Origin: Peptacetobacter sp900539645
GTDB lineage: Bacteria > Bacillota > Clostridia > Peptostreptococcales > Peptostreptococcaceae
Assembly (NCBI RefSeq): GCF_047807365.1
Contig: NZ_JBLOUI010000039.1
Location: 1 to 24,072 of the forward strand
DNA: 24,072 bases
Reading direction: 5' to 3'
How positions within the stretch are numbered: position 1 is the first letter of the stretch; each line of letters opens with the position of its first letter. Under the pieces are notes generated by a model. That model saw only the letters and a list, made by a program, of their open reading frames with translations, was not told the origin of the DNA and did no database searches. This document shows, piece after piece, positions 7,495-16,099 of this stretch. The position numbers and the translations under genes were made by a program.

Positions 7495-8811
7495 ATGAAA
7501 CTATGGGGAGGACGCTTTAGAAAGTCTGAAAACAAATTAATGGAAGAATTTAACCAGTCTTTCGGATACGATAACGTTCTTTATAAAAAAGATATTGAAG
7601 GAAGTTTAGCACATGTATATATGCAGGTGAAATGCGGACTTTTAACAGAAGAAGAAGGAAAGGCTATAACTGATGGACTTGTTGGAATACTTGAGGATAT
7701 AGAGAGTGGAAAGCTACCACTTGATGGAAACTACGAAGATATTCACACATTCACAGAAGCTAATCTTATAGAAAGAATTGGAGAAACAGGAAAGAAATTA
7801 CACACAGCAAGAAGTAGAAATGACCAGGTAGCTGTAGATATGAGATTATATGCAAAGGAAAAAGGTGCTGAAATAGCAGATCTTACAGCTATGTTGAAAG
7901 ATACAATAAAAGCAAAAGCAGATGAAAATCCATGTATAATGCCTGGATACACTCATCTACAGAGAGCACAGGTTGTAACATTTAAACATCATTTAATGGC
8001 GTATCACAGCATGTTTTCAAGAGATGAAAAGAGACTTAGAAATGCTCTTGAAATATTAGATGAATGTCCTCTAGGGTGTGGTGCACTAGCTGGTACAACT
8101 CACGATATAGATAGAGAAATAACTTCAGAAAAATTAGGATTCAAAAAACCAGTAGATAACTTTATGGATGGTGTAAGTGATAGAGATTATTTACTTGAAC
8201 TTATGTCAGATTTCTCAATAATAATGATGCACCTAAGCAGATTAAGTGAAGAACTAATACTTTGGAGTTCACAGGAATTCAAATTTGTTGAAATAGACGA
8301 TTTATATTCAACAGGAAGCTCAATAATGCCTCAGAAGAAAAATCCAGATGGTGCAGAACTTATAAGAGGTAAAACTGGAAGAGTGTATGGAAACTTATTC
8401 TCACTATTTACAGTAATGAAAGGAATTCCTCTAGCTTATAATAAAGACATGCAGGAAGATAAAGAAGGATTCTTTGATAGTGTAAGAACTCTTGAAATGT
8501 GCTTAGAAATAATGGCTAGAATGATAGAAACTCTAAAAGTTAGAGATGATAACATGAAAAAAGCTGTAAAAGGTGGATTTTTAAATGCGACAGAAGTTGC
8601 AGATTATCTAGTTAAAAAAGGAACTGCATTTAGAGATGCACATGGAATTGTTGGAAACATAGTAATCTACTGTGAAGACCATGATAAAGCAATAGAAGAA
8701 TTGACTTTAGAAGAATTAAGCCAGTTCTCAGATGTATTTGATGAGGAAATATACGACTTCATAGATTATGAAAACATATTAAACAAAGGAATCAAAAAGA
8801 ACTTAAAATAA
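7495..8811 (+). CDS. argH: Argininosuccinate lyase
   Basis: The enzyme splits argininosuccinate into arginine and fumarate, the last step of arginine synthesis, as a cytoplasmic homotetramer. The 438-residue protein opens with the family hallmark KLWGGRF. It has the second conserved segment with GYTHLQRAQ (general acid/base His region) and the fumarase/aspartase superfamily signature GSSIMPQKKNPD, which carries the catalytic serine. Length is slightly below the usual 455-460. ATG at 7495 follows AGGAGGAG. It stands alone: argG, its usual partner, is not in the window, so argininosuccinate must come from an argG elsewhere or the gene serves another route. Adenylosuccinate lyase is excluded by the KLWGGRF start and the signature details. 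Confidence 0.95.
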   Translation: MKLWGGRFRKSENKLMEEFNQSFGYDNVLYKKDIEGSLAHVYMQVKCGLLTEEEGKAITDGLVGILEDIESGKLPLDGNYEDIHTFTEANLIERIGETGKKLHTARSRNDQVAVDMRLYAKEKGAEIADLTAMLKDTIKAKADENPCIMPGYTHLQRAQVVTFKHHLMAYHSMFSRDEKRLRNALEILDECPLGCGALAGTTHDIDREITSEKLGFKKPVDNFMDGVSDRDYLLELMSDFSIIMMHLSRLSEELILWSSQEFKFVEIDDLYSTGSSIMPQKKNPDGAELIRGKTGRVYGNLFSLFTVMKGIPLAYNKDMQEDKEGFFDSVRTLEMCLEIMARMIETLKVRDDNMKKAVKGGFLNATEVADYLVKKGTAFRDAHGIVGNIVIYCEDHDKAIEELTLEELSQFSDVFDEEIYDFIDYENILNKGIKKNLK

Positions 8812-8816
8812 GTAAA

Positions 8817-8860
8817 ATAAATGGGCTGTTGCAGATTTTGCAGCAGCCCATGTTTTATTT
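8817..8860. terminator. Bidirectional terminator between argH and the carboxypeptidase gene
   Basis: A 12-bp GC-rich stem, ATGGGCTGTTGC with GCAGCAGCCCAT (8821-8851), is flanked by an A-rich run on the left and a T-rich run on the right. It can therefore serve both converging genes. Confidence 0.85.
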
Positions 8861-10221
8861 TATTTCTTTCTTGGTTTACCTGTATCCTTTTTTATAGTCT
8901 TATCTTTTGATTTACTTGCTTTTTTCTTTTTCTTCATCCGAGCTTTTTGTTTTCTTTTAAATCTTCTATAATATTTTTTTACTAGCTTGTAAGCAAGTAA
9001 AATTAAAAATGCTATAATAGCAATTTTTAGAATAGTTAAAAGAAGTTTAAAGAAAGTATTTTCTGTTATAGCAGCAAACTTGCTAGTAACATCATTTTTA
9101 GCAACTAAATCTATAGTCTTAAATTTATCGCCATTCTTATAAATATAGAACTCCCCAACTTTATCTCCGGCGCTTAACGGAAGAGAAGTATCCTGTAAAT
9201 CAGTTTTGAATGTATACTCATCTGTAACAGTCTGTCCCTCAGGAAGTACTACAGTAAAGCTTTCTTTTGGCTGATACATAAGCTTTTTCTGTTTAGAGAA
9301 CCACTTTCTCTTAGTATCTACGTAGTCAGCTTTATCCATTATTGTAAATGAATCGTAGTTTTCAAATCCGTAGTCTATTAATGTTCTAGAATCTACATAA
9401 ATTCCTTCGTTAGTTGAATTAAATACTGCAGAGATAATTCTCTGATTGTCTTTAACAGCACTTGTTAGAAGACATTTACCAGCAGCATTTGTAAATCCTG
9501 TCTTTATACCATCTACAATATCGTATTTTATATCTATTCTCTTACCTTTATATGTTATCTTTTGGTGAGAAGTAAGGAATTTATTAGAGTTTGTATAAAC
9601 TCTTTCGTGAGGATACTGTTTAGTAGGCTTGAATTTTACTGATTTAGTAGCTACGATTTCTCTAAATACTGAATCAGACATACATTTTCTAGCTATTAAA
9701 GCCATATCCTTTGCAGTTGTGTAGTGGTTTTCATCAGGCAATCCATTTGGATTGTTGAAGTGAGTACCAGTACATCCTATTGCCTCTGCTTCTTTATTCA
9801 TTAAATCTGCAAATTTTGGTATAGAGCCGCTTACATGTTCAGCCAAAACATATGCGACGTCATTGCAAGAATGAACCATTAGAGCTGTAAGTAGTTCTTT
9901 TACTGTAAAAGTTTCTCCTTTTTTAAGGAACATACTAGATGGCTCTATGTAAGGAAGGTCGCCTATAGTTATTTTTTCGTTCAAATCTGGAACATGTTTT
10001 ATAACCAAATAAGCTGTCCACGCCTTTGTAGTAGAGGCAGGGTAAATTTTTACGTTTCCATTTTTCTGATAAAGAACTTTACCAGTTTCATAATCCATTA
10101 AAACAGCACTTTTAGCTTCTAAATTTACTACCTTTTGATCAGCAAATACACTTCCTATTGATGTAAAAACTGATGCAAATACTAGTAAGAAGGCTATTAA
10201 TACTGAAGATATTTTTTTCAT
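8860..10221 (-). CDS. D-alanyl-D-alanine carboxypeptidase (PBP5/DacF type)
   Basis: This exported penicillin-binding protein trims the terminal D-Ala from peptidoglycan pentapeptides. The signal peptide covers residues 1-27 with a cut after SVFA. The S11 peptidase active-site motifs are S63-T-T-K66, S118-C-N120 and K240-T-G242, all in normal order and spacing. A C-terminal PBP5 domain follows (about 290-375). Instead of the usual amphipathic anchor it ends in a hydrophobic helix (about 392-414) and a strongly basic tail of nearly 40 residues, rich in Lys and Arg, which would sit in the cytoplasm. The ATG has GGAGG ahead of it on the minus strand. It is divergent from comEA and convergent with argH. 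The DacF or DacB subtype is not resolved. Confidence 0.92.
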   Translation of the reverse strand: MKKISSVLIAFLLVFASVFTSIGSVFADQKVVNLEAKSAVLMDYETGKVLYQKNGNVKIYPASTTKAWTAYLVIKHVPDLNEKITIGDLPYIEPSSMFLKKGETFTVKELLTALMVHSCNDVAYVLAEHVSGSIPKFADLMNKEAEAIGCTGTHFNNPNGLPDENHYTTAKDMALIARKCMSDSVFREIVATKSVKFKPTKQYPHERVYTNSNKFLTSHQKITYKGKRIDIKYDIVDGIKTGFTNAAGKCLLTSAVKDNQRIISAVFNSTNEGIYVDSRTLIDYGFENYDSFTIMDKADYVDTKRKWFSKQKKLMYQPKESFTVVLPEGQTVTDEYTFKTDLQDTSLPLSAGDKVGEFYIYKNGDKFKTIDLVAKNDVTSKFAAITENTFFKLLLTILKIAIIAFLILLAYKLVKKYYRRFKRKQKARMKKKKKASKSKDKTIKKDTGKPRKK

Positions 10222-10304
10222 TTAAAAAACCTCCGAAAATTTCAAATATACTTTTTTAGTATAACACAGTTGTGTCAATAATAGAAATGAAAGGAGTGAT
10301 AAGA

Positions 10305-10961
10305 ATGGAAAAAAATAAAAAAACACTTATCTTCGCAGCGATTGTGATAGGTCTTTGCGCAATAGCTGGAGTAAAAATTTTTGAAAGTGAGGGAAATGCA
10401 AGATATGAGATTGCTCAGAGTGAGGAAATTGAAAAAGAAAGTACAGATCCAAAACAGAGTAACGACACTTCTCAGAACACAAACAATTCTCCAACTACAG
10501 AGGTAACTGTATATATAAGTGGAGCTGTAAAAACAGAGGGTGTTGTAACTATGAGCTCAGAAGACAGATTATCTGATGCGATAAAAGTAATGGGCGGCAT
10601 TGTTGAAGGTGCTGATATGAATGCTATAAATCTTGCAGAAAAGTTAGTTGATGGAAAGCATTATGTAATTCCAAAACAAGGTGAACAAATTCTAGTTGAT
10701 GTAAATGCAGGTGGAGGAACATCTGGAGGAGCTGCACAAACAGCGGGAGGAAATGCACAGGGACAAGGTGGACTTGTGAATATAAATACCGCAACTTTAG
10801 AGCAATTAGATACACTTCCTGGAGTTGGGGAGGCAACTGCAAACAAAATAATAACCTACAGAGAAGAAAATGGTGGATTTAAAACTATTGAGGATTTAAA
10901 AAATGTAAAAGGTATAGGAGATAAAAAATTTGAAGATATGAAAAGCAGTATATGCGTGTAG
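10305..10961 (+). CDS. comEA: Competence protein ComEA (DNA receptor)
   Basis: The 218-residue membrane-anchored protein binds double-stranded DNA at the cell surface during natural transformation. It has an N-terminal membrane helix (about residues 6-23), a Ser/Thr/Asn/Gln-rich linker, a SLBB domain (about 65-128, VTVYISGAVKTEGVV) and a C-terminal helix-hairpin-helix domain. That domain shows two hairpins, TLPGVGEATANKIITYR and NVKGIGDKKFEDMK, after the diagnostic VNINTA. ATG at 10305 follows AAAGGAGTG; the GTG at 10272 lies upstream of this site and is rejected. The usual partner comEC is not adjacent, so this copy stands alone between dac and sel genes. The ComEA call is based on SLBB plus ComEA-type HhH domains. 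Confidence 0.92.
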   Translation: MEKNKKTLIFAAIVIGLCAIAGVKIFESEGNARYEIAQSEEIEKESTDPKQSNDTSQNTNNSPTTEVTVYISGAVKTEGVVTMSSEDRLSDAIKVMGGIVEGADMNAINLAEKLVDGKHYVIPKQGEQILVDVNAGGGTSGGAAQTAGGNAQGQGGLVNINTATLEQLDTLPGVGEATANKIITYREENGGFKTIEDLKNVKGIGDKKFEDMKSSICV

Positions 10962-11343
10962 AAATAGTATTGTAAATATTTAATAAGTCTATAGTTTTTT
11001 TATTAGGATTTGGAGAATTTATCTATTATACGAGATAAAAAAATATTGCCATTAAAAGATATTTGTTAAAAATGTAAGATAAAATAAGAATAAAATTAAA
11101 AAAATAAATTTATTAAAAAATTCAAAAAAGCTAGTTTGATTAAAAAAATCAAGCTAGCCTTTTATTTTGTAGATGAAGCTTAATTAATTATATATAAAAC
11201 GTAAAAAATATGTTAATATAATAGTGCGAACTTATTAGAAAAAACGATAGATATAAATAAAAAAACAATAAATGCCTTATATAGAATTTGAAGAAAAGAA
11301 AAATATAAATAACGAAAAAATTTAAAAACAGGGGGAATTCAAG
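10962..11343 (+). other. Intergenic region comEA to selD
   Basis: This 382-base AT-rich gap holds the comEA terminator (11130-11165) and, after it, a TATAAT at 11217-11222 that is the only plausible -10 box for the sel operon; its -35 region is poor. The leader from there to selD is A-rich and shows no riboswitch-like fold. The first 160 bases contain no supported gene. Confidence 0.5.
11130..11169 (+). terminator. Intrinsic terminator after comEA
   Basis: GCTAGTTTGATT (11130-11141) pairs over 12 bp, with one G-T pair, with AATCAAGCTAGC (11147-11158). CCTTTTATTTT follows. Confidence 0.8.
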
Positions 11344-12402
11344 ATGGCAAAAGAATATAAAAGATTAACAGAAATGACATCAGCAGGAGGGTGAGCTGCT
11401 AAAATAGGGCCAGAGGTTCTGGCTGACGTATTATCTCAGTTACCAAAAAATGACAACGAAAAAGTAGGAAACTTATTAGTAGGACTAGATACAGCAGATG
11501 ACGCTGCAATATACAAATTAGATGATGAAAAAGCTCTAATACAGACATTAGACTTCTTCACTCCAATGGTAGACGATCCGTATATATTTGGACAGATAGC
11601 AGCGGCAAACTCATTATCAGACATATACGCAATGGGTGGAGAACCAATAGTTGCAATGAACATAGTTTGCTTCCCATCTTGCCATGATATGCAGGTACTT
11701 GCAGAAATATTAAAAGGTGGATTTAGTAAAGTTAAAGAAAGTGGTGCATTACTAGTTGGTGGACACACAGTAGACGACAAAGAACCAAAATACGGATTAT
11801 CTGTATCAGGATTAGTTCATCCAGATAGAGTACAGGCTAACTCAACTGCAAAACCTGGAGATAAATTAATACTTACTAAACCAGTTGGTACAGGAATACT
11901 TTCAACAGCTATGAAAGAAGATTTAGTATCTCAGGAAGTAGTAGACAAAGTAATAGAAACAATGGTACATCTAAACAAATACGCAGCTATGAGTGTTAAC
12001 AAATTTGAAGTACATTCAATAACAGATATAACAGGATTCGGATTATTAGGACATGCTATGGAAATGGCTAAAGCATCAGATGTAACAATAGAAATAGATT
12101 CTAAAAATGTACCTATATTAGATGGTGCAATAGAAATGGCTCAGATGGGTATAGTTCCATCAGGAGCATATAACAATATGGGATACATACAGGACGATGT
12201 TATGAAGGATGAAAGTGTACCAGAAAGTGTAGAAGATTGTCTATACGATCCTCAGACATCAGGTGGATTACTGGTTGCAGTTAGAGCTGATCAGGCAGAT
12301 GATATAGTAAAAGATATGCTTGCAAATGGATCAATAGTTGCAGAAGTAATAGGTGAAGTTAAAGAAAAATATGAAAACGGAAAATACATACATGTGATAT
12401 AA
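11344..12402 (+). CDS. selD: Selenide, water dikinase, selenocysteine-containing (SelD)
   Basis: SelD makes selenophosphate from selenide and ATP, the selenium donor for Sec-tRNA. Read through the TGA at 11392-11394, the frame gives 352 residues from ATG 11344, which follows AGGGGG (about 11330-11335). The start MAKEYKRLTEMTSAGG then Sec17 and Lys20 line up with Cys17 and Lys20 of the E. coli enzyme. The rest carries the AIRS-type fold: DTADDAAIY, DFFTPMVDDPYIFGQIAAAN, GGHTVDDKEP, DITGFGLLGH and DPQTSGGLL. A SECIS-like hairpin follows the UGA. Standard translation tables would stop at codon 17 and mis-start the gene at an internal codon near 11566. It begins the selD-selA-selB operon, with about 50 bases to selA. 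Confidence 0.95.
11392..11432 (+). promoter_or_regulatory. UGA-Sec codon with bacterial SECIS element
   Basis: The UGA at 11392-11394 is followed after 14 nt by the hairpin GCCAGA (11409-11414), loop GGT, TCTGGC (11418-11423). A weak outer pairing extends it. Distance from the UGA and the GGU apical loop fit bacterial SECIS elements, which SelB binds to deliver Sec-tRNA. Confidence 0.85.
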
Positions 12403-12452
12403 TCAAATAAGGGAAAATAATATCTAAATATTAAAAAGAAAGAGTGGTCAGG

Positions 12453-13859
12453 TTGAATAAAAAAGAATTATTTAAAATGCTTCCTTCAGTAGATGAAGTA
12501 TTATCACAGAAAGAAATAGAAGAATTAATAGAAAAATATCCAAGAAGCATAGTTCTTGAATCTATAAGGGAAGTAATAGATATAAATAGAAAGACAATAG
12601 TCGCTATAAAAACAGAAGAAGAAGCTGAAAAATTCTCTCTTACTATGGAAAAAGTAATAGAAGAAACAGAAAAAAAAGCAAGAGATAATTACGCTCTTTC
12701 TTTAAAGAAAGTAATAAATGGAACAGGAACAGTTCTTCACACAAACTTAGGTAGATCTTTAATAAGTGAAAAAATTAAAGATGAAATATGGACAGCAGCT
12801 TCAAGATACTCAAACCTTGAATACGATTTAGAAAAAGGTGAGAGAGGATCAAGATATGTTCATTTAACTGATATGATAAAAAGATTAACTGGAGCAGAAG
12901 ATGTTTTAGTAGTAAACAACAATGCTGCAGCAGTCATGCTTGTTCTTAGCACAATGGCTAAAGGTGGAGAAGCTATCGTATCAAGAGGGGAACTTGTTGA
13001 AGTTGGTGGATCATTTAGAATACCGAGTGTTATGGCTCTTAGTGGGGCTGACCTTGTTGAAATAGGAGCTACAAACAAAACACATCTAAAAGATTACGAA
13101 GAAGCTATAACAGAAAACACAAGAGCACTTATGAAAGTTCATACAAGTAACTACAGAATAATGGGATTCACAGAATCAATATCTGTTGCAGAGCTTGTTG
13201 AATTAGGTAAAAAATACGACCTACCAGTAATAGAAGATTTAGGTAGTGGTGTATTTATAGACTTATCTAAATACGGTTTAGAATATGAGCCAACTGTACT
13301 TGACTCAATACACCGGGGTGCTGATATAGTAACATTCAGTGGAGATAAAATGCTTGGTGGAGCACAGGCAGGTATAATAGTAGGTAAAAAGAAATACATA
13401 TCTGCAATGAAGAAAAACCAGTTAACAAGAGCACTAAGAGTCGATAAACTTACAATATGTGCACTTGAAGCAACACTTAGAATGTACTTAGATGAAGAAG
13501 AAGCAGTTAAAAACATACCTACATTAAATATGATAACAATGCCTATGGAAGAATTAGAAAGAAAAGCTAATCTTTTATATGCAGAAATAGAAAAATTAAA
13601 CCTAGATGCAGATGTTCATATAGAAGAATGTCTATCTCAGGTTGGTGGAGGATCTATGCCTCTTGAAACAATGAAATCTAGAGGAATTGCGATAACTCCA
13701 AACAATATGAACGTATCTACACTTGAAAGAAAATTAAGACTTAGCGATTCTCATATAATAGCTAGAGTTTATGATAATAAATACGTTCTTGATGTTAGAA
13801 CTATATTCGAAGACGAGTTTGTAGATGTAGCTAATGAGCTTAAATTAGCTTTTATGTAA
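12453..13859 (+). CDS. selA: L-seryl-tRNA(Sec) selenium transferase (SelA)
   Basis: SelA is a PLP enzyme that converts Ser-tRNA(Sec) to Sec-tRNA(Sec) using selenophosphate; the bacterial enzyme is a homodecamer. The 468-residue protein has the N-terminal tRNA-binding segment (LPSVDEVL), the conserved region VINGTGTVLHTNLGRSL, and the PLP site FSGDKMLGGAQAG with Lys299, matching E. coli Lys295. The start is uncertain: TTG at 12453 gives the best N-terminal match and has AGAGTGG 5 bases upstream. GTG at 12444 would add three residues. It lies 50 bases after selD and 40 bases before selB, so the three are very likely one transcript. Confidence 0.95.
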   Translation: MNKKELFKMLPSVDEVLSQKEIEELIEKYPRSIVLESIREVIDINRKTIVAIKTEEEAEKFSLTMEKVIEETEKKARDNYALSLKKVINGTGTVLHTNLGRSLISEKIKDEIWTAASRYSNLEYDLEKGERGSRYVHLTDMIKRLTGAEDVLVVNNNAAAVMLVLSTMAKGGEAIVSRGELVEVGGSFRIPSVMALSGADLVEIGATNKTHLKDYEEAITENTRALMKVHTSNYRIMGFTESISVAELVELGKKYDLPVIEDLGSGVFIDLSKYGLEYEPTVLDSIHRGADIVTFSGDKMLGGAQAGIIVGKKKYISAMKKNQLTRALRVDKLTICALEATLRMYLDEEEAVKNIPTLNMITMPMEELERKANLLYAEIEKLNLDADVHIEECLSQVGGGSMPLETMKSRGIAITPNNMNVSTLERKLRLSDSHIIARVYDNKYVLDVRTIFEDEFVDVANELKLAFM

Positions 13860-13899
13860 TTTAGTTGTAGCTCGGATTCGAAATTAGGAGGAAATAAAT

Positions 13900-15783
13900 A
13901 TGAAACACATTATAGTAGGGACTGCCGGACATATAGACCATGGTAAAACAACACTTATCAAGGCTTTAACTGGTAGAGAAACAGATACCCTTGATGAAGA
14001 GAAAAAAAGAGGTATTTCGATAAATCTAGGATTTACTTTCTTCGACTTACCTAGTGGAAAGAGAGTAGGAATAGTAGACGTTCCTGGACATGAGAAATTT
14101 ATAAAAAACATGCTAGCTGGAGCATCTGGGCTAGATATGGTAATGCTTGTTGTTGCAGCTGATGAAGGTGTAATGCCACAGACAGTAGAGCATATAGATA
14201 TACTATCATTCTTAAATATCAAAAATGGTCTAATTGTATTAACTAAGAGCGATATGGTAGAAGAAGAATTCAGAGAATTAGTTAAAGAAGATATAAAAGA
14301 AAGAATGAAAGGTACATTCCTTGAAAATGCAGAAATATTAGAAGTTGACTCTGTATCTAAGAGAGGTATACCTGAGCTTATTCAGAAATTAGACGATATG
14401 AGTGAGCAGATAGAAGAAAAGAATGAAAACTCACCAGCAAGACTTAATATAGATAGAGTATTTACAATAAAAGGTCATGGTACTGTTGTTACAGGTACTC
14501 TTCTTGAAGGTAAGATAAGCGTTGATGATGATTTAGTTGTATATCCAGAAAACCTAAAAGCTAAAATAAGAAGTATTCAGGTTCATGGTGAAGATGAAAA
14601 TACTGCTTATGCTGGACAGAGAACAGCTATAAATATTTCTAATGTTAAAAAAGATGAGATTGGAAGAGGCGATGTTCTTGCAGCTCCAGATTCACTAGAA
14701 GAATCTATGATGCTAGATGTTAAGATGAACATGATTAAGCATGTAGATAAGACATTAAAACATTGGGATAGATTAAGATTATATCATGGAACAAGAGAAA
14801 TTCTTTGTAGAGCAGTTCCTCTTGATAAGGAAGAGATTGCTCCAGGAGAAAGTGGATTTGTTCAGTTAAGACTTGAAGAAAGTATAGTATCTAAAAAAGG
14901 AGATACTTTTGTTGTTAGAAGTTATTCACCAATGGCTACAATAGGTGGTGGTGTAATAATAGATGCTTCACCTAAGAAACATAAGAGATTTGATGAAGAT
15001 GTAATCGAAGCTCTAAAAGTTAAAGAAAAAGGTGAACTTCACGACATACTTGAAGAGTACTTAAAACACAACTCTAAAAATTATCCTACAGTTAAGGATA
15101 TGATGAGTTATAGTGGTGCTCACGAAGAGGATATAAGAAAAGCTTTAGATAAGTTATCTGAAGAAGGTAAGATATTTGTGATTGGAAATATGTACATACA
15201 TACTAATCACTACAAGAAATTATCTGAAAAGGTAAATGAGCTTCTTTCAGATTACCACAAACACAATAGATTAAAACCAGGTATTTTAAAGGAAGAGTTA
15301 AAATCTAAGGTTGAAAGTAAATTTAAACCAAAAGAATTCGATATAGTACTTGCTGCATTTGAAAGCGATGGACTTATCAAAATCGCTGGAAATGTTGTTT
15401 CTTTAAAAGATTTTGAGGTTGTTTTCAATGAAAAACAGAAAGAGAATAGAAACAGAATGCAGAAAATGCTTAAGAAGTGTGGGTTTGAGTCTGTTCCAAC
15501 TATAGAAGAGATAACAGGAAAAGATGTTAGAGCTAAAGAGGTTTTAGATGCTATGATAGGCGATTCTGTTGCTATGCTTGGTGATGGATATATTATGGAT
15601 ATGGAAACTTATAATAAGGCTAAGAAGATGCTTGTTGATTATATAAATGAGCATGGAGAAATTACTCTTGGAGAGTATAGAGACTTGATTGGATCAAGTA
15701 GAAAAAATTGTATGATAATATTAGAAAGTTTCGATAGAAATAGGATAACAAAGAGAATCGAAAATAAAAGGGTTCTTATGTAA
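13900..15783 (+). CDS. selB: Selenocysteine-specific elongation factor (SelB)
   Basis: SelB is a GTPase that carries Sec-tRNA(Sec) to ribosomes stalled at UGA codons next to a SECIS hairpin. The 627-residue protein has an EF-Tu-like GTPase domain with G1 GHIDHGKT (10-17), G3 DVPGH (60-64) and G4 TKSD (115-118). Beta-barrel domains 2 and 3 run to about residue 345, and a C-terminal half of winged-helix domains binds SECIS RNA. Length matches E. coli (614). ATG at 13900 follows AGGAGG. It is the last gene of the operon. Its final ~13 codons form one arm of a large inverted repeat that continues past the stop, so the C-terminal tail may differ among relatives. Confidence 0.96.
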   Translation: MKHIIVGTAGHIDHGKTTLIKALTGRETDTLDEEKKRGISINLGFTFFDLPSGKRVGIVDVPGHEKFIKNMLAGASGLDMVMLVVAADEGVMPQTVEHIDILSFLNIKNGLIVLTKSDMVEEEFRELVKEDIKERMKGTFLENAEILEVDSVSKRGIPELIQKLDDMSEQIEEKNENSPARLNIDRVFTIKGHGTVVTGTLLEGKISVDDDLVVYPENLKAKIRSIQVHGEDENTAYAGQRTAINISNVKKDEIGRGDVLAAPDSLEESMMLDVKMNMIKHVDKTLKHWDRLRLYHGTREILCRAVPLDKEEIAPGESGFVQLRLEESIVSKKGDTFVVRSYSPMATIGGGVIIDASPKKHKRFDEDVIEALKVKEKGELHDILEEYLKHNSKNYPTVKDMMSYSGAHEEDIRKALDKLSEEGKIFVIGNMYIHTNHYKKLSEKVNELLSDYHKHNRLKPGILKEELKSKVESKFKPKEFDIVLAAFESDGLIKIAGNVVSLKDFEVVFNEKQKENRNRMQKMLKKCGFESVPTIEEITGKDVRAKEVLDAMIGDSVAMLGDGYIMDMETYNKAKKMLVDYINEHGEITLGEYRDLIGSSRKNCMIILESFDRNRITKRIENKRVLM

Positions 15784-15907
15784 GGGAAGAGGAAGAAGTA
15801 TGCTTTTGCTCCAGGCAGTCGAGCTGCATTGTCGCTGCAAGCATACATTCTTCCTCTTTTTTTACGTAGAGAACCCTTTTTATTTTGATTCCTTGTTGTT
15901 ATTAGGG
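15741..15907. repeat. Large imperfect inverted repeat around the selB stop
   Basis: The last bases of selB and its terminator arm (about 15741-15803) reappear inverted at about 15841-15907. AAAATAAAAGGGTTCT (15761-15776) matches the complement of AGAACCCTTTTTATTTT (15868-15884). Further out, GGATAACAAAGAGAATC matches GATTCCTTGTTGTTATT with a few changes. The arms are about 60 bases and the centre is about 37 bases. Confidence 0.7.
15789..15863 (+). terminator. Terminator of the sel operon
   Basis: GAGGAAGAA plus GTATGCTT (15789-15805) pairs with AAGCATAC plus TTCTTCCTC (15839-15856), interrupted by one extra A, and is followed by seven T. The 33-base loop has a smaller GCAG/CTGC hairpin. It is the inner part of a larger inverted repeat. 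Confidence 0.8.
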
Positions 15908-15967
15908 AAGAAGGATGTGTTTGCTCTAGGTGGTTAGTTAATTGTTGCTGTAAGTATATATTCTTCC
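15906..15967 (+). repeat. Degenerate tandem copy of the selB terminator hairpin
   Basis: This 62-base block aligns along its whole length with 15791-15854. Both begin GGAAGAAG and end ATTCTTCC. Nine of the differences are C in copy 1 and T here, plus three other substitutions and a short gap. A run of T follows. A further weak match (GTTGTTATTGGAAAG, near 15994) suggests the beginning of a third unit. Confidence 0.65.
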
Positions 15968-16057
15968 TTTTTGTTGTAAATAGATTTTAATAATGTTGTT
16001 ATTGGAAAGTAGAAATGGAGTTTTTTATGTTTGGATATTTTAAATTTAGGACAGTTT

Positions 16058-16066
16058 TGCTATAAT
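16058..16066 (+). promoter_or_regulatory. Extended -10 promoter of the membrane protein gene
   Basis: TGCTATAAT at 16058-16066 is an extended -10 element; no good -35 is seen. Transcription would start near 16073, about 27 bases before the start codon. Confidence 0.45.
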
Positions 16067-16099
16067 AAGATTGATTTTATTATGAAGAGGAGGGATTCT

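Noticed and set aside
10247..10275. TATACT-T5-AGTATA and ACACA-GT-TGTGT inverted repeats between the carboxypeptidase and comEA
   Set aside because: Both are short and AT-rich. They may be overlapping -10 boxes, but no -35 at proper spacing supports a specific promoter or operator.
15639..15848. Minus-strand ORF across the selB end
   Set aside because: It is antisense to selB and to the inverted repeat, has no ribosome binding site, and its hydrophobic translation is what A/T-rich antisense usually gives.
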